Notes: generated by a model not told the origin, from the letters alone. Positions 6,880 to 16,178 are shown, counted from the first letter of the stretch. The stretch: DNA of 42,409 bases from an uncultured Phascolarctobacterium sp. (GCA_949288065.1 CASEIL010000015.1:1-42409), one strand, 5' to 3'. Translations and numbers: made by a program.

Positions 6880-7503
6880 ATGAAAAGAACTTTGCTTTTA
6901 TATAAAATATTACTGCTTGTGGCGGGCTCCGCAGTTGCAGCCTATGGCATTATGCTGGCGCTGGGCGCCGGTTTTGGCGGGGCAACGCTGGCGGTGCTGT
7001 GGCAGGGGCTTGCCGTTACCTTTGGCATTTCGCTGGGCGAAGCATCTTTTGCGGTTGCTGTGGTAATGCTGCTAATAGCTTTGGTTTACGATAAAAAGCA
7101 AATCAGCGTCGGTACAGTTGTTTATCAGCTGGTTTACAGCTATTTTGTTGACGTTTTTGCGCAAATTAATGTTTATCCGGAAACGGCGTGGCTGCGGTTT
7201 ATGCTGATGTGCCTGGGCGTAGTTATTTTTGCCGCAGGCACCGGCTCTTATGCTGCTGCTGATTTGGGCAGAGGCTCTTACGAGGCGCTGACCTTTGCGC
7301 TTGCCGGTAAAAAGCATTATAGCGTAAAAGCGGTGCGGACGTTTTTGGATGCACTGCTTGTTGTTGGCGGTGTGGCGCTGGGTGGGCAGTTTGGTGTCTG
7401 CACGCTGGTAACGGTTTTGTGCTCAGGCGTAATTATTCAGCACAGCGCAGTATTTTGTGCTGCTGCCCTTGAAGCACTGGCAGGCAGTAACGGGCGCGGT
7501 TGA
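6880..7503 (+). CDS. YczE/YyaS/YitT-like integral membrane protein
   Basis: A 207-residue membrane protein with five to six predicted helices. The pattern (a 'YGIMLALGAGFG' opening, a 'GVVIFAAGTGSYAAADLGRGSYEAL' central helix with a Gly-rich turn, and a C-terminal 'LGGQFGVCTLVTVLCSGVIIQ' segment) is that of the COG2364 YczE family of unknown function. The start at 6880 is preceded by GGGGAG at 7 nt; an earlier in-frame ATG at 6847 has no ribosome site. Function is not known for the family; transport is assumed from topology. It sits between tRNA-Ala and a NuoE-like gene with no clear operon link. Confidence 0.75.
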   Translation: MKRTLLLYKILLLVAGSAVAAYGIMLALGAGFGGATLAVLWQGLAVTFGISLGEASFAVAVVMLLIALVYDKKQISVGTVVYQLVYSYFVDVFAQINVYPETAWLRFMLMCLGVVIFAAGTGSYAAADLGRGSYEALTFALAGKKHYSVKAVRTFLDALLVVGGVALGGQFGVCTLVTVLCSGVIIQHSAVFCAAALEALAGSNGRG

Positions 7504-7585
7504 AAAGATAGCGCGGCGTAAATTTGCGTATTTATGCCGGTAGTGGTAAGATAGTTGCGGTAATTTATTTATGAAAGGAAGCATT

Positions 7586-8047
7586 ATGAACAACTGGAAC
7601 ATAAATGAAGCAGTGGAATATTACAAGGGGCAGGATGCGCCGCAGAACCAGTTTGCGCTGGTGGAGCTGTTGAAAGAGGTGCAGGAGCACAGCGGCGGCG
7701 TGCTTACGGACGTTGCCGTTGAGGAAGTCGCGGCGCTGCTCAATATTAAAGTTACGTTTTTAAATGCCGTTATTAAACGCTATCCCAGCTTAAAGCCTGC
7801 TGCTGCGCCGCACCGCCTGGAGGTTTGCGGCGGCAAAAACTGCGCGGCTAACGGCTCGGCAGCGCTCATCAGTCATATTAAGGAAGCCTACGGCGCTGAA
7901 AGCGGCGGCATCAGCGTAAGCGGCGGGTTTAGCTTTAAAATTTGCGGCTGCTTAAAGCACTGCGGCAAGGGGCCGAACCTTAAGTGGGACGGCGAGGTTT
8001 ACAACGCGGCCACGCCGGAGCTTTTACAAACGCTTGTTAAAAAATAA
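7586..8047 (+). CDS. NuoE-like thioredoxin-fold [2Fe-2S] protein
   Basis: A 153-residue protein with the two-part build of the 24-kDa subunit of complex I and of HydA/HndA-type hydrogenase subunits: an N-terminal helical bundle (about 1-75) and a thioredoxin-like ferredoxin domain. The cluster cysteines are CGGKNC (C-x4-C) and CLKHC (C-x3-C), the full set of four. SD GAAAGGA precedes ATG 7586 at 6 nt; an in-frame ATG at 7571 overlaps that SD. In most genomes this subunit is encoded next to a NuoF-like flavoprotein, which is absent here. It could serve a hydrogenase, formate dehydrogenase or NADH-linked enzyme encoded elsewhere. Confidence 0.85.
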   Translation: MNNWNINEAVEYYKGQDAPQNQFALVELLKEVQEHSGGVLTDVAVEEVAALLNIKVTFLNAVIKRYPSLKPAAAPHRLEVCGGKNCAANGSAALISHIKEAYGAESGGISVSGGFSFKICGCLKHCGKGPNLKWDGEVYNAATPELLQTLVKK

Positions 8048-8079
8048 TGCTTTGGGCAGGGCATTTATAAAAATAACAG

Positions 8080-8108
8080 TTGCATTACTTGCCTTGCTGT
8101 GCTACAAT
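8080..8108 (+). promoter_or_regulatory. Promoter of rpmE
   Basis: TTGCAT (8080-8085), 17-bp spacer, TACAAT (8103-8108), leaving a leader of about 57 nt before the rpmE start. I see no strong conserved leader structure. Confidence 0.65.
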
Positions 8109-8172
8109 ATATAAGCGTTAATATCGACATGTTATACATACAGTTTTATTAGTAAAGTGAGGTGCAAGTGTA

Positions 8173-8370
8173 ATGAAAGAAGGAATCCATCCGAAATACA
8201 GTGAAGTTAAAGTTACCTGCGCATGCGGTAACACTTTTATGACCGGCTCTGTTAAACCGGAACTGCGCGTGGATGTTTGCTCCAAATGCCATCCGTTTTT
8301 CACCGGCCAACAGCGTAACGTAGCAGCCCGCGGCCGTATCGAAAAATTCAACAAACGTTATGGAAAATAA
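8173..8370 (+). CDS. rpmE: 50S ribosomal protein bL31 (zinc-binding form)
   Basis: A 65-residue protein starting [19 protein letters not shown]. It is the C+ (zinc) version of bL31: CACG (Cys16, Cys18) and CSKCHPF (Cys36, Cys39) supply the zinc-site cysteines. bL31 bridges the large and small subunits; zinc-free paralogues usually replace this form under zinc starvation, and none is seen here. GTGAGGTG lies 8-10 nt before ATG 8173. Its place upstream of prfA matches the Bacillus order. A GNRA-loop hairpin directly follows. Confidence 0.95.
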   Translation: MKEGIHPKYSEVKVTCACGNTFMTGSVKPELRVDVCSKCHPFFTGQQRNVAARGRIEKFNKRYGK

Positions 8371-8377
8371 TTCACCG

Positions 8378-8407
8378 ACAGCAGAGCGAAAGCTCTGCTG
8401 TGTTTGT
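8378..8407 (+). terminator. Terminator or attenuator after rpmE
   Basis: ACAGCAGAGC (8378-8387), GAAA tetraloop, GCTCTGCTGT (8392-8401), followed by GTTTGT. The 10-bp stem is very stable but the U-tract is imperfect, so it may only partly separate rpmE from the downstream genes. Confidence 0.65.
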
Positions 8408-8433
8408 ATATGGAGTTTTTTTGAGGGAGCATT

Positions 8434-9357
8434 ATGAACAAAAGACCGAATGTCGGCGGGCAGGCTGTTATTGAGGGCGTTATGATGCGCGGCAAGACGC
8501 ATGTTGCTGTTGCCGTAAGGCAGCCGGACGGCGAAATTAACGTCGATGTGCGTCCGGTTAACAGCATTTCCGACCGTTACCCTATATTAAAAAAGCCGTT
8601 TCTGCGCGGTGTGGTGTCGCTTGTTGAATCGCTTGTGATGGGCATGAAGGCACTGGCGTATTCGGCGCAGGTATCGGGCGATGAGGACGAAAAGCTTGAT
8701 TCCAAAGAGATGGCGCTGACCATTGCCGTATCGGCAGGGCTTGCCATTTTGCTTTTTATTGTTATACCAACGTGGTCGATGCGCTTTTTAACGGATATTA
8801 CGCAGGACCACATGGCGCTGAACCTTGCCGAGGGCGTGCTGCGCATGGTAATTTTCCTTGCTTATATTGCGGGCATTTCTTCTATGAATGACATTCAGCG
8901 CGTGTTTCAGTACCACGGTGCGGAACACAAAACCATTTACACCTACGAGGCGGGCCTGCCGTTAAAGGTAGAAAACGTGCGCCCGTTCAGCACGCTGCAC
9001 CCCCGCTGCGGCACTAACTTTTTGATGATTGTCATGCTTATCAGCATGTTTATTTTTACTTTTCTGGGCTGGCCCAGTTTGTGGGAGCGCATTGCCTCGC
9101 GCATTGTGCTGATGCCGGTAATTGCAGGCGTCAGCTACGAGCTTATACGCTATGCCGGTGCGCACACCGATAACCCGCTGGTGCGCATTGCCATTACGCC
9201 GGGGCTGCTTTTGCAGAAGCTGACCACGCGCCAGCCGGACGACAGCCAGATTGAGGTGGCGATAGCTTCCTTAAAAGCCGTTGTGCCGCCGGAGGATTTG
9301 GCACCGGAGCCGGAGGCTGCCGAAGAAAAATTAATAGGAGAACCGACTAATGCTTGA
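8434..9357 (+). CDS. DUF1385 membrane protein
   Basis: A 307-residue protein with the hallmark opening [21 protein letters not shown] and the central [16 protein letters not shown] motif of DUF1385, a Bacillota/deinococcal family of unknown function commonly found just upstream of prfA and prmC. Four or so hydrophobic helices are visible (about 95-115, 140-160, 195-220 and 230-250), with an acidic C-terminal tail. SD GAGGGAG precedes ATG 8434. Its last eight bases overlap prfA, so the two are translationally coupled. Some relatives are labelled YqhQ. No catalytic role is established. Confidence 0.88.
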   Translation: MNKRPNVGGQAVIEGVMMRGKTHVAVAVRQPDGEINVDVRPVNSISDRYPILKKPFLRGVVSLVESLVMGMKALAYSAQVSGDEDEKLDSKEMALTIAVSAGLAILLFIVIPTWSMRFLTDITQDHMALNLAEGVLRMVIFLAYIAGISSMNDIQRVFQYHGAEHKTIYTYEAGLPLKVENVRPFSTLHPRCGTNFLMIVMLISMFIFTFLGWPSLWERIASRIVLMPVIAGVSYELIRYAGAHTDNPLVRIAITPGLLLQKLTTRQPDDSQIEVAIASLKAVVPPEDLAPEPEAAEEKLIGEPTNA

Positions 9358-10417
9358 TAAATTACAGGCACTTGAAGATAAATATTTGGATTTGGAAGCG
9401 AAAATCAGCGACCCGGATATTATTGCCAACCAGAGTGAATGGCAAAAATATGCCCGTGCCCACGCCAAGCTGACGGACGTTGTGGCGGCGTACCGCGAAT
9501 ACAAGGTGCTGGATAAGGCACGCGAGGAAGCGGAAGAAATTATCGCCGACGGCAGCGACAAGGAACTGGCGGCGATGGCGCAGGACGAGCTGAAGGAGCT
9601 GAAGCCGCAGCTGGCAGAGTACGAGGAAAAACTGAAAATTCTGTTGCTGCCTTCCGACCCGAACGACGATAAAAACGCGATTGTGGAAATCCGCGGCGGC
9701 GCGGGCGGTGAGGAGGCTGCGCTTTTTGCGGGCGTACTCTTTAGAATGTATCAGCATTACGCTGAAAGCAGGCGCTGGAGCCTTGAAATTTTGGATGCCA
9801 GCCCGACGGAGCTGGGCGGTTTTAAGGAAATTGTGTTTCAGCTGAGCGGCGCAGGCGTTTACGGACGCATGAAGTTTGAAAGCGGCGTGCACCGCGTGCA
9901 GCGCGTGCCGGAAACAGAATCGCAGGGGCGCGTGCATACCTCTACCGTTACGGTGGCGGTGCTGCCCGAGGCAGAAGAGGTTGACATTGAAATTAACCCC
10001 GCCGATTTAAGGATTGATACCTACCGTGCGGGCGGCGCAGGCGGCCAGTACGTTAACAAAACGGAATCGGCAGTGCGCATTACGCATATCCCCACGGGCA
10101 TTGTGGCGCAGTGCCAGGACGAAAAATCGCAGCTGAAAAACCGCGAAAAATGTATGCGCGTACTGCGCAGCCGCGTTTTAGAGATGGAACAGGAAAAGCA
10201 GCGCGCGGCAACCGCCGAGGACCGCAAAAGCCAGGTTGGCACCGGCGACCGCAGCGAGCGCATCCGTACCTATAACTATCCTCAGGGGCGCGTAACCGAC
10301 CACCGCATTGGCTTAACGCTGCACCGGCTGGACGCTGTGCTTAACGGCGACCTTGACGAGATTTTGGATGCCCTGATTACGGCACGGCAAAGCGAGCAGT
10401 TACAACAGGTGAAATAA
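9350..10417 (+). CDS. prfA: Peptide chain release factor 1
   Basis: At 355 residues this is a normal-length RF1, which terminates translation at UAA and UAG. The tripeptide anticodon is P-E-T in [17 protein letters not shown], the P-x-T form that marks RF1 rather than RF2. The catalytic GGQ lies in [19 protein letters not shown]; its glutamine is the target of the next gene product, PrmC. SD TAGGAG is inside the end of the DUF1385 gene. It is followed after 1 nt by prmC, so coupling of factor and modifying enzyme is likely. Confidence 0.97.
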   Translation: MLDKLQALEDKYLDLEAKISDPDIIANQSEWQKYARAHAKLTDVVAAYREYKVLDKAREEAEEIIADGSDKELAAMAQDELKELKPQLAEYEEKLKILLLPSDPNDDKNAIVEIRGGAGGEEAALFAGVLFRMYQHYAESRRWSLEILDASPTELGGFKEIVFQLSGAGVYGRMKFESGVHRVQRVPETESQGRVHTSTVTVAVLPEAEEVDIEINPADLRIDTYRAGGAGGQYVNKTESAVRITHIPTGIVAQCQDEKSQLKNREKCMRVLRSRVLEMEQEKQRAATAEDRKSQVGTGDRSERIRTYNYPQGRVTDHRIGLTLHRLDAVLNGDLDEILDALITARQSEQLQQVK

Positions 10418-10418
10418 A

Positions 10419-11321
10419 ATGACAGCAAAACCTATATGGACTATTGCTAAGGTGCTGGACTGGACGAAGCAGTATTTCGCAGATAAAGGGTTGGAAAATC
10501 CCCGCCTGGATGCGGAAATACTGCTTTGTTCCGTTTTAAAGTGCCAGCGCATAACTTTATATGTGCATTTTGACCAGCCGCTGGAGGAGCACGAGCTGGC
10601 GCAGTACCGCGGCTATGTGGCGCGGCGTGCAGCGCAGGAGCCTTTGGCGTATATTTTGGGCAGCCGCGCTTTTATGAAGTACGATTTTAAGGTAACGCCC
10701 GATGTTTTGGTGCCACGCCCGGAAACGGAGCTGCTTGTTGAGTGCGCGGCCAGTCTTGCGGGCAATGTCGAAGCGCCGGAGGTGCTGGACATCGGCACTG
10801 GCAGCGGGGCGATAATAGTATCGCTGCTGGATATGCTGCCAAATGCTAAAGGCACTGCCGTGGATGTATCGCCCGGGGCGCTTAAAGTGGCGCAGGCTAA
10901 CGCGGAGCAAATTGGCGTGATGCAGCGCTTAAAGTTTGTGCGCAGCGATTTGTATGCCGCCCTGCCGCAGGGCAGTAAATTTGATGTTATTATCTCCAAC
11001 CCGCCGTACATACCCAGCGCCGATATTGCAGGCTTAGCGGCGGACGTAAGGCGCGAGCCGCGTTTGGCGCTGGACGGCGGTGCGGACGGCTTAAATTTTT
11101 ACCGGCGCATTATTAGCGGCGCGCCGAAATTTTTAAAACCAAACGGCTTTTTAGCGTTTGAAATTGGCATTAACCAGGGCGAAGCCGTTGCCGCTTTATG
11201 CAGGCAGGCAGGCTTTGTCGTAACGGCGGTGCGGCACGATTATGCCGGTATAGACCGCATGGTTTTTGCAGCGAAAGAAGGAACTACTTATGCAGACGCA
11301 TTATTGGAACTTGCAGACTGA
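10419..11321 (+). CDS. prmC: Release factor glutamine N5-methyltransferase
   Basis: A 300-residue class I methyltransferase that uses S-adenosylmethionine to methylate the Gln of the GGQ motif in RF1/RF2. The N-terminal helical substrate-binding domain ends near the conserved GSRAFMKYDFKVTPDVLVPRPETE. Motif I is LDIGTGSGAIIVSLL and the catalytic motif is NPPYIP, placing the glutamine side chain. It starts one base after prfA. The 3' end overlaps tsaC by 32 bp in another frame. Confidence 0.95.
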   Translation: MTAKPIWTIAKVLDWTKQYFADKGLENPRLDAEILLCSVLKCQRITLYVHFDQPLEEHELAQYRGYVARRAAQEPLAYILGSRAFMKYDFKVTPDVLVPRPETELLVECAASLAGNVEAPEVLDIGTGSGAIIVSLLDMLPNAKGTAVDVSPGALKVAQANAEQIGVMQRLKFVRSDLYAALPQGSKFDVIISNPPYIPSADIAGLAADVRREPRLALDGGADGLNFYRRIISGAPKFLKPNGFLAFEIGINQGEAVAALCRQAGFVVTAVRHDYAGIDRMVFAAKEGTTYADALLELAD

Positions 11322-12384
11322 TACAGAAGGCGCTGCCCTGCGCGAGGCGGCGGCGCTGCTGAAAAAGGGCGAGGCGGTGGCCTTCCCGACGGAAACGGTG
11401 TACGGCCTTGGCGCCGACGGGCTTAACGGCGCAGCCGTGCGCAAAATTTTTGAAGCCAAGGGGCGCCCCAGCGACAACCCGCTCATTCTGCACATTGCCA
11501 ATAAAGAAGATATATTGCCCTTAACCACGGGCTTAACCAAACAGGCGCAAATTTTAATTGATAAGTTCTGGCCAGGGCCGCTGACGGTAATTGTGGCTAA
11601 AAGCGCCGTTGTGCCGGACGAGGTAAGCGCGGGGCTCGACACCGTTGCCGTGCGTATGCCCTCGCACCCCGTAGCGGCGGAGCTGATACGCTTAGCGGGC
11701 ACGCCAATAGCAGCGCCTTCTGCCAATTTATCGGGCAAGCCAAGCCCGACGGACGCCGAAACGGTGCTGGCTGATATGCAGGGGCGCATTGCAGGCATCG
11801 TCGATGGCGGCGCGTGCGAAGTTGGTGTGGAATCCACCATCGTTGATACCACGGGCGAGGTGCCTGTTATTCTCCGCCCGGGCGGAATTACGCGCGAGCA
11901 GCTGGAAGAAGTTTTGGGCAAAGTTGAGCTTGACCCCGCCATTGCCGGTGTGGAAGCAGCCAAACCCAAAGCCCCTGGCATGAAGTACCGCCACTATGCG
12001 CCCAAGGCGAAAATGTATGTGGTGGAAACGCCGGAAGCCTTGCAGCTTTTGCCCGCCTTTGCCAAAGAGGCAGCTAAATCTGCGCCGGTGGCCGTTATTT
12101 GCGGCGGCAAAGTTGCCGAAACCATGCAGCGTGCGGAACACCTGCACATTTTAAACTGGGGCACGGATAAAAAAGAGCTGGCTCTGAAGCTGTACCGCCT
12201 GTTGCGCCGCTGCGACAAGCTGGGCGTAGGGCTGATACTATCAGAAGGCGTGGCCGAGGACGGGCTGGGCCTTGCCATTATGAACCGTATGCGCAAGGCA
12301 GCGGGCAGGCAGGTGCTTGGCGCGGACGAGATGCAGGAGCTTTTAAAAAACAGTACGCAACTTAAAAGTTTTGTGTTAAAATAA
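11290..12384 (+). CDS. tsaC: L-threonylcarbamoyladenylate synthase (Sua5/YwlC type)
   Basis: This enzyme makes threonylcarbamoyl-AMP from threonine, bicarbonate and ATP for t6A37 tRNA modification. The 364-residue length shows the long Sua5 form: a YrdC/TsaC catalytic domain (about 10-205, with KRG-like KGRPSDNPLILHI and SAGLDTVAVRMPSHP) and a C-terminal Sua5 domain. They are joined by the linker around PKAPGMKYRHYAPKAKMY, which gates the active site. ATG 11290 is preceded by GAAGGA at 7 nt and overlaps the end of prmC; an in-frame ATG at 11266 is less well placed. Its position between prmC and rpiB follows the Bacillus gene order. Confidence 0.95.
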   Translation: MQTHYWNLQTDTEGAALREAAALLKKGEAVAFPTETVYGLGADGLNGAAVRKIFEAKGRPSDNPLILHIANKEDILPLTTGLTKQAQILIDKFWPGPLTVIVAKSAVVPDEVSAGLDTVAVRMPSHPVAAELIRLAGTPIAAPSANLSGKPSPTDAETVLADMQGRIAGIVDGGACEVGVESTIVDTTGEVPVILRPGGITREQLEEVLGKVELDPAIAGVEAAKPKAPGMKYRHYAPKAKMYVVETPEALQLLPAFAKEAAKSAPVAVICGGKVAETMQRAEHLHILNWGTDKKELALKLYRLLRRCDKLGVGLILSEGVAEDGLGLAIMNRMRKAAGRQVLGADEMQELLKNSTQLKSFVLK

Positions 12385-12417
12385 CAATATATTAAAAATG
12401 AAAAGAGGGTGACTGTG

Positions 12418-12858
12418 ATGAAAATCGCAATGGGAAGCGATCACGGCGGTATCCATCTTAAAAACCATTTAAAGGGTTATCTTGAAGGCAAGGGTTACGA
12501 GGTGCTTGACAAGGGCACTTACACCGAAGAATCCTGCGATTACCCTGATTACGCAGCCAAAGTTGGCCACGCCGTTGTGGATGGCGAGGCAGAGCTTGGC
12601 ATTCTTGTATGCGGCACGGGGCTTGGCATATCCATTGCCGCCAACAAAATTAAAGGCGTGCGCGCAGCCGTTTGCGGCGATGTTTACAGCGCTAAAATGA
12701 GCCGCGAGCACAACAACGCCAACATTCTGGCGCTGGGCGAGCGCGTTACCGGCGTGGGCCTTGCCGAGATGATTGTTGACGTATGGCTGGCAACCGAATT
12801 TGCCGGCGGACGCCACGCGCGCCGCGTTGATAAGATTATGGCGCTGGAGGCGGAATAA
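12418..12858 (+). CDS. rpiB: Ribose-5-phosphate isomerase B
   Basis: A 146-residue RpiB/LacAB-family sugar-phosphate isomerase interconverting ribose-5-phosphate and ribulose-5-phosphate in the pentose phosphate pathway. It starts MKIAMGSDHGGIHLKNHLK, and the active-site cysteine is in LVCGTGLGIS, followed by NKIKGVRAAVCGD. SD AGAGGGTGA lies 6 nt before ATG 12418; the in-frame GTG codons at 12409 and 12415 overlap or follow the SD too closely. It is immediately followed by the UPF0340 gene and then glyA, the order known from Bacillus (ywlF-ywlG-glyA). Confidence 0.95.
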   Translation: MKIAMGSDHGGIHLKNHLKGYLEGKGYEVLDKGTYTEESCDYPDYAAKVGHAVVDGEAELGILVCGTGLGISIAANKIKGVRAAVCGDVYSAKMSREHNNANILALGERVTGVGLAEMIVDVWLATEFAGGRHARRVDKIMALEAE

Positions 12859-12861
12859 TTT

Positions 12862-13413
12862 ATGAAGAAGGAAGAACTTGCTGCCGAAGCGGAGCGTGCC
12901 GTAGAGGAGCTTATTGAAGTAAGCGGCATCCGCCCCGGCAAAGTGCTGGTTGTTGGCTGCAGCACCAGCGAAATTGTGGGCGGCAAAATCGGCACCTGCG
13001 GCTCGGAAGAAGCTGCGGCAGCCGTGTTTGGCAGCATTTATAAAGCGGCAAAAGCGCACGGGCTGTACCTTGCCTTTCAATGCTGCGAGCATTTAAACCG
13101 CGCTTTGGTAACAGAGCGCGAGGCGATGGAGAAATTCGGCTGGGAGGAAGTAACCGTCCGCCCCATGCCGCACGCAGGCGGTTCCATGGCAACGGCGGCG
13201 TATGATAATTTTGCAGACCCCGTTGTGGTGGAACAAATTAAGGCAGACGCCGGTATAGATATAGGGCAAACCTTAATCGGCATGCACTTAAAACGCGTCG
13301 CTGTGCCTGTGCGCTTAGCACAAAAAAACATCGGCGCGGCCATTGTAACGGCAGCACGCACCCGTCCGCCCCTTATCGGCGGCGAGCGCGCCCACTACCC
13401 CGAAAAACGCTAA
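12862..13413 (+). CDS. UPF0340/TIGR01440 family protein (YwlG-like)
   Basis: A 183-residue soluble protein of the TIGR01440 family, recognised by the opening region [33 protein letters not shown], and the closing [14 protein letters not shown]. The protein has no assigned function. The family is almost always encoded between rpiB and glyA, as here. The gene starts 3 nt after the rpiB stop. Several conserved Cys and His residues (CC-EH at about 74-77) hint at metal binding, but this is only inference. Confidence 0.9.
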   Translation: MKKEELAAEAERAVEELIEVSGIRPGKVLVVGCSTSEIVGGKIGTCGSEEAAAAVFGSIYKAAKAHGLYLAFQCCEHLNRALVTEREAMEKFGWEEVTVRPMPHAGGSMATAAYDNFADPVVVEQIKADAGIDIGQTLIGMHLKRVAVPVRLAQKNIGAAIVTAARTRPPLIGGERAHYPEKR

Positions 13414-13444
13414 GTTTTATAATTTTAATAATGGAGGGACTATA

Positions 13445-14692
13445 ATGAATTTAGAAAAACTTGCAGTTTGCGACCCTGAGATTGCAGCTGCTATGGGCGA
13501 AGAGCTCGGACGCCAGCGCAATAAAATCGAGCTGATTGCATCCGAAAACTTTGTCAGCCCGGCTGTTATGGAAGCCATGGGCAGCGTACTTACCAACAAA
13601 TATGCAGAAGGCTACCCCGGACACCGCTACTACGGCGGCTGCGAATATGTTGACAAGGTAGAAACCCTTGCCATTGAGCGCGCTAAAAAGCTGTTCGGCG
13701 CAGAACACGCCAACGTGCAGGCTCACAGCGGCGCTAATGCCAATACTGCCGTTTACTTTGCCTTTTTGCAGCCCGGCGACACCATTATGGGCATGAACCT
13801 TTCGCAGGGCGGCCACCTTTCCCACGGTTCACCGGTAAATATCTCCGGCAAGTATTACAAAGTAGTCCCTTACGGCGTTACGCACGAAACCGAACGCATT
13901 GATTACGACGAGTTTGAGCGCATTGCCAAAGAAGCGCAGCCTAAGCTGATTGTAGCAGGCGCCAGCGCTTACCCGCGCGTAATTGATTTTGAACGCATGG
14001 CCAACATCGCCCACAGCGTCGGCGCTATTTTTATGGTAGATATGGCGCACATTGCCGGCCTTGTTGCCGCAGGTTTGCACCCCAGCCCGGTGCCCTATGC
14101 CGATGTTGTTACCACCACCACGCATAAAACCCTGCGCGGACCCCGCGGCGGCTTAATCCTGTGCAAGGAAAAATACGCTAAACAAATCGACAAGGCTATT
14201 TTCCCCGGCGTGCAGGGCGGCCCGTTAATGCACGTTATCGCGGCTAAAGCCGTTGCCCTTGGCGAAGCGCTGAAGCCCGAATTTAAAGAATATGCCAAAC
14301 AGATTATTGCTAACTGCAAGGCTCTGGCCGAAGGCTTAACTGCCGAAGGCTTCCGTCTGGTATCCGGCGGCACCGATAACCACCTGCTGCTGGTTGACGT
14401 GCGCGGGCAGAAAATGACCGGCAAAACGGCAGAACATCTGCTGGACGAGGTTGGCGTAACCTGCAATAAAAACACCATTCCGTTTGACCCTGAAAGCCCG
14501 TTTGTTACCAGCGGCATCCGCCTTGGCACTGCTGCCGTAACCACCCGCGGCTTTAAAGAGGACGACATGAAGGAAGTAGCTGCCATTATCGGCCTTGTGC
14601 TTAACAACCCCGAAGACGCAGCCAAACAGGCAGAAGCTGCCAGACGTGTAGCGGCTTTGTGCGCTAAATACCCCATGTACCCCGAGCTGTAA
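13445..14692 (+). CDS. glyA: Serine hydroxymethyltransferase
   Basis: A 415-residue PLP enzyme that converts serine and tetrahydrofolate to glycine and 5,10-methylene-THF, the main one-carbon source. Conserved elements: [37 protein letters not shown], and the PLP lysine in [22 protein letters not shown] precedes ATG 13445 at 7 nt. A short 31-bp gap separates it from UPF0340, so they are probably one operon. Its product feeds purine and thymidylate synthesis, fitting the neighbouring upp and dCMP deaminase genes. Confidence 0.97.
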   Translation: MNLEKLAVCDPEIAAAMGEELGRQRNKIELIASENFVSPAVMEAMGSVLTNKYAEGYPGHRYYGGCEYVDKVETLAIERAKKLFGAEHANVQAHSGANANTAVYFAFLQPGDTIMGMNLSQGGHLSHGSPVNISGKYYKVVPYGVTHETERIDYDEFERIAKEAQPKLIVAGASAYPRVIDFERMANIAHSVGAIFMVDMAHIAGLVAAGLHPSPVPYADVVTTTTHKTLRGPRGGLILCKEKYAKQIDKAIFPGVQGGPLMHVIAAKAVALGEALKPEFKEYAKQIIANCKALAEGLTAEGFRLVSGGTDNHLLLVDVRGQKMTGKTAEHLLDEVGVTCNKNTIPFDPESPFVTSGIRLGTAAVTTRGFKEDDMKEVAAIIGLVLNNPEDAAKQAEAARRVAALCAKYPMYPEL

Positions 14693-14726
14693 TAGATTTC
14701 CTAAATTTCCTAAGGAGGAGATTTGT

Positions 14727-15347
14727 ATGCAGATTACTGTTGTAGAACATCCGTTAATCAAACACAAGCTTTCCAAAATGCGCGACGTGCAGACGACCTC
14801 GCGCGACTTCCGCGAATGGCTGGACGAAATTGCCATGCTGATGACCTACGAGGTTACGCGCGATTTAGAGCTGGACGCAGTGCCGGTAACCACGCCGATT
14901 TGCGAAACCACCGGCTACAAGCTGCACAATAACATTGTTGTTGTGCCCATCCTGCGCGCAGGCTTAGGCCTGCTCAGCGGCGTGCTGCGCATGATTCCTA
15001 ACGCGCACGTTGGCCACATCGGCTTATACCGCGATGAGGAAACCCTTGAGCCGCACGAATACTACTGCAAAATTCCGCCCGATAAAGACCCGATTACTAT
15101 TGTGGTTGACCCGATGCTGGCAACCGGCGGCAGTGCGGCGGCAGCCATTACCATGCTTAAGGCGCGCGGGCTGCAAAACATCCGCTTTATGTGCCTCGTG
15201 GCAGCGCCAGAAGGCGTTGAGGTGCTGAACAAGGCCCACCCGGACGTTAAGGTTTACACAGCTGCGCTGGATGAAAAGCTGAACGAGCACGGCTACATTG
15301 TGCCGGGCCTCGGCGACGCCGGCGACCGCATTTTCGGCACGAAATGA
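14727..15347 (+). CDS. upp: Uracil phosphoribosyltransferase
   Basis: A 206-residue enzyme salvaging uracil with PRPP to UMP. The PRPP-binding loop is [15 protein letters not shown]; the uracil-site region ends with [18 protein letters not shown] strong TAAGGAGGAG is 7-8 nt before ATG 14727. It follows glyA by 34 bp and its stop overlaps the start of the dCMP deaminase (ATGA type), so these pyrimidine genes are translationally coupled. Confidence 0.97.
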   Translation: MQITVVEHPLIKHKLSKMRDVQTTSRDFREWLDEIAMLMTYEVTRDLELDAVPVTTPICETTGYKLHNNIVVVPILRAGLGLLSGVLRMIPNAHVGHIGLYRDEETLEPHEYYCKIPPDKDPITIVVDPMLATGGSAAAAITMLKARGLQNIRFMCLVAAPEGVEVLNKAHPDVKVYTAALDEKLNEHGYIVPGLGDAGDRIFGTK

Positions 15348-15805
15348 TGCAGGACACAAGGCCCGACTGGGACCATTACTTTATGGAAATTGCCCGCGTG
15401 GTAAGCAAGCGCAGCACCTGCCTGCGCCGCAGTGTTGGCGCTGTAATTGTTAAAAACAGGCAGATTGTGGCCACGGGCTACAACGGCACGCCCTCCGGTT
15501 TGGAGCACTGCGCCGTTACCGGCTGCCTGCGCGAGCAGCTTAAGGTGCCCTCCGGCAAAATGCACGAGCTGTGCCGCGGCATCCACGCCGAGCAGAACGC
15601 TGTTGTGCAGGCTGCCTTTCACGGTGTAAGTGTTAACGGCGGTACGCTGTACTGCACGCACCAGCCCTGCGTGGTATGCACCAAAATCCTCATCAATGCG
15701 GGCATTAAACGCATTGTGTACGCCAACCCCTACCCGGATAAGCTGGCGGAGGATATGCTTAAAGCCTCCGGTATGGAAGTGGTAGTGCTGGAAGGCGAAA
15801 ACTAA
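15344..15805 (+). CDS. dCMP deaminase family protein (ComEB-like)
   Basis: A 153-residue zinc-dependent deaminase. The zinc and catalytic site is [11 protein letters not shown] together with HQPCVVCTK (P-C-x-x-C); a third cluster with C-L-R-R-S-V-G is characteristic of the dCMP deaminase/ComEB group. Deamination of dCMP provides dUMP for thymidylate synthesis. Two consecutive ATG codons at 15344 and 15347 overlap the upp stop; either could be used. In Bacillus the orthologue was named comEB from its place in a competence operon; here it is tied to upp instead. A strong terminator follows. Confidence 0.92.
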   Translation: MMQDTRPDWDHYFMEIARVVSKRSTCLRRSVGAVIVKNRQIVATGYNGTPSGLEHCAVTGCLREQLKVPSGKMHELCRGIHAEQNAVVQAAFHGVSVNGGTLYCTHQPCVVCTKILINAGIKRIVYANPYPDKLAEDMLKASGMEVVVLEGEN

Positions 15806-15825
15806 AAATTAGAACGCAAAATAAA

Positions 15826-15870
15826 AAAACAACCTGCTGACAGCTTGTGCTGTAAGCAGGTTGTTTTTGT
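15826..15870 (+). terminator. Terminator after the glyA-upp-deaminase run
   Basis: AAACAACCTGCT pairs with AGCAGGTTGTTT around an inner ACAGC/GCTGT pair, with T-rich sequence after it. A long, almost perfect stem that should fully stop transcription. Confidence 0.9.
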
Positions 15871-15879
15871 GTGCCGCTA

Positions 15880-15908
15880 TTGCCAAAAAGTTATAAGACT
15901 GTTAAAAT
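15880..15908 (+). promoter_or_regulatory. Promoter of the type I toxin mRNA
   Basis: TTGCCA (15880-15885), 17-bp spacer, TAAAAT (15903-15908). Predicted start near 15915, so the mRNA would begin just before ACGAAGATTGAC (15918-15929). Confidence 0.55.
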
Positions 15909-15940
15909 ATAACACGCACGAAGATTGACAAATCGGTTTT

Positions 15941-15964
15941 CCACTCTCAAGGGAGTGGAGGTGG
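15941..15964 (+). promoter_or_regulatory. Hairpin partly masking the toxin ribosome site
   Basis: CCACTC (15941-15946) pairs with GAGTGG (15953-15958). The 3' arm runs into the Shine-Dalgarno GGAGGTGG (15957-15964), so the stem would hide part of it. Masked ribosome sites are a common feature of type I toxin mRNAs. Confidence 0.6.
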
Positions 15965-15968
15965 TACT

Positions 15969-16046
15969 ATGACAGTATACGAAGCATTATCTTTGATGAT
16001 TGCTTTCGCTACTTTAGTAGTGCTAATCATTTCACACCGTAAATAA
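15969..16046 (+). CDS. Small holin-like type I toxin
   Basis: A 25-residue peptide, MTVYEALSLMIAFATLVVLI followed by ISHRK. It has one hydrophobic helix (about 5-20) and a basic tail, matching the 'putative holin-like toxin' peptides of Bacillota (typically M-x-x-Y-E-A-L-x-L-M-I-A-F followed by a helix and Lys/Arg/Asp end). Such peptides insert in the cell membrane and are the toxins of TxpA/RatA-like type I systems. The ATG at 15969 follows GGAGGTGG by only 4 nt. The locus has its own promoter, 5'/3' complementary ends and an antisense transcript, described separately. Toxicity is inferred from family resemblance. Confidence 0.8.
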   Translation: MTVYEALSLMIAFATLVVLIISHRK

Positions 16047-16052
16047 CGGCAA

Positions 16053-16143
16053 GAAAAAAACCGTATAACAACGGTTACACGGCTTCTCTCTGAACTAAAA
16101 ATTTACGTAGGGAAGACCGATGTCGCCAAACGTCAATCTTCGT
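16053..16143 (-). ncRNA. Predicted antisense RNA antitoxin of the holin-like toxin
   Basis: On the minus strand a good promoter (see 16150-16178) predicts a start at about 16143. The minus strand then carries an intrinsic terminator: AACCGT/ACGGTT (16059-16064 and 16071-16076) followed by seven T on that strand. The transcript of about 90 nt would be fully complementary to the 3' untranslated part of the toxin mRNA, the layout of RatA-type antitoxins. It also begins with the same 12 bases as the toxin mRNA (ACGAAGATTGAC), because that sequence is inverted at the two ends of the locus. Confidence 0.7.
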
Positions 16144-16149
16144 ACATCT

Positions 16150-16178
16150 ATTATACAGGTTTAGGCTTGTTTTTGCAA
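16150..16178 (-). promoter_or_regulatory. Promoter of the antisense RNA
   Basis: Read on the minus strand: TTGCAA (16178-16173), 17-bp spacer, TATAAT (16155-16150). A perfect -10 and near-consensus -35, stronger than the toxin promoter, as expected for an antitoxin that must be in excess. Confidence 0.72.
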
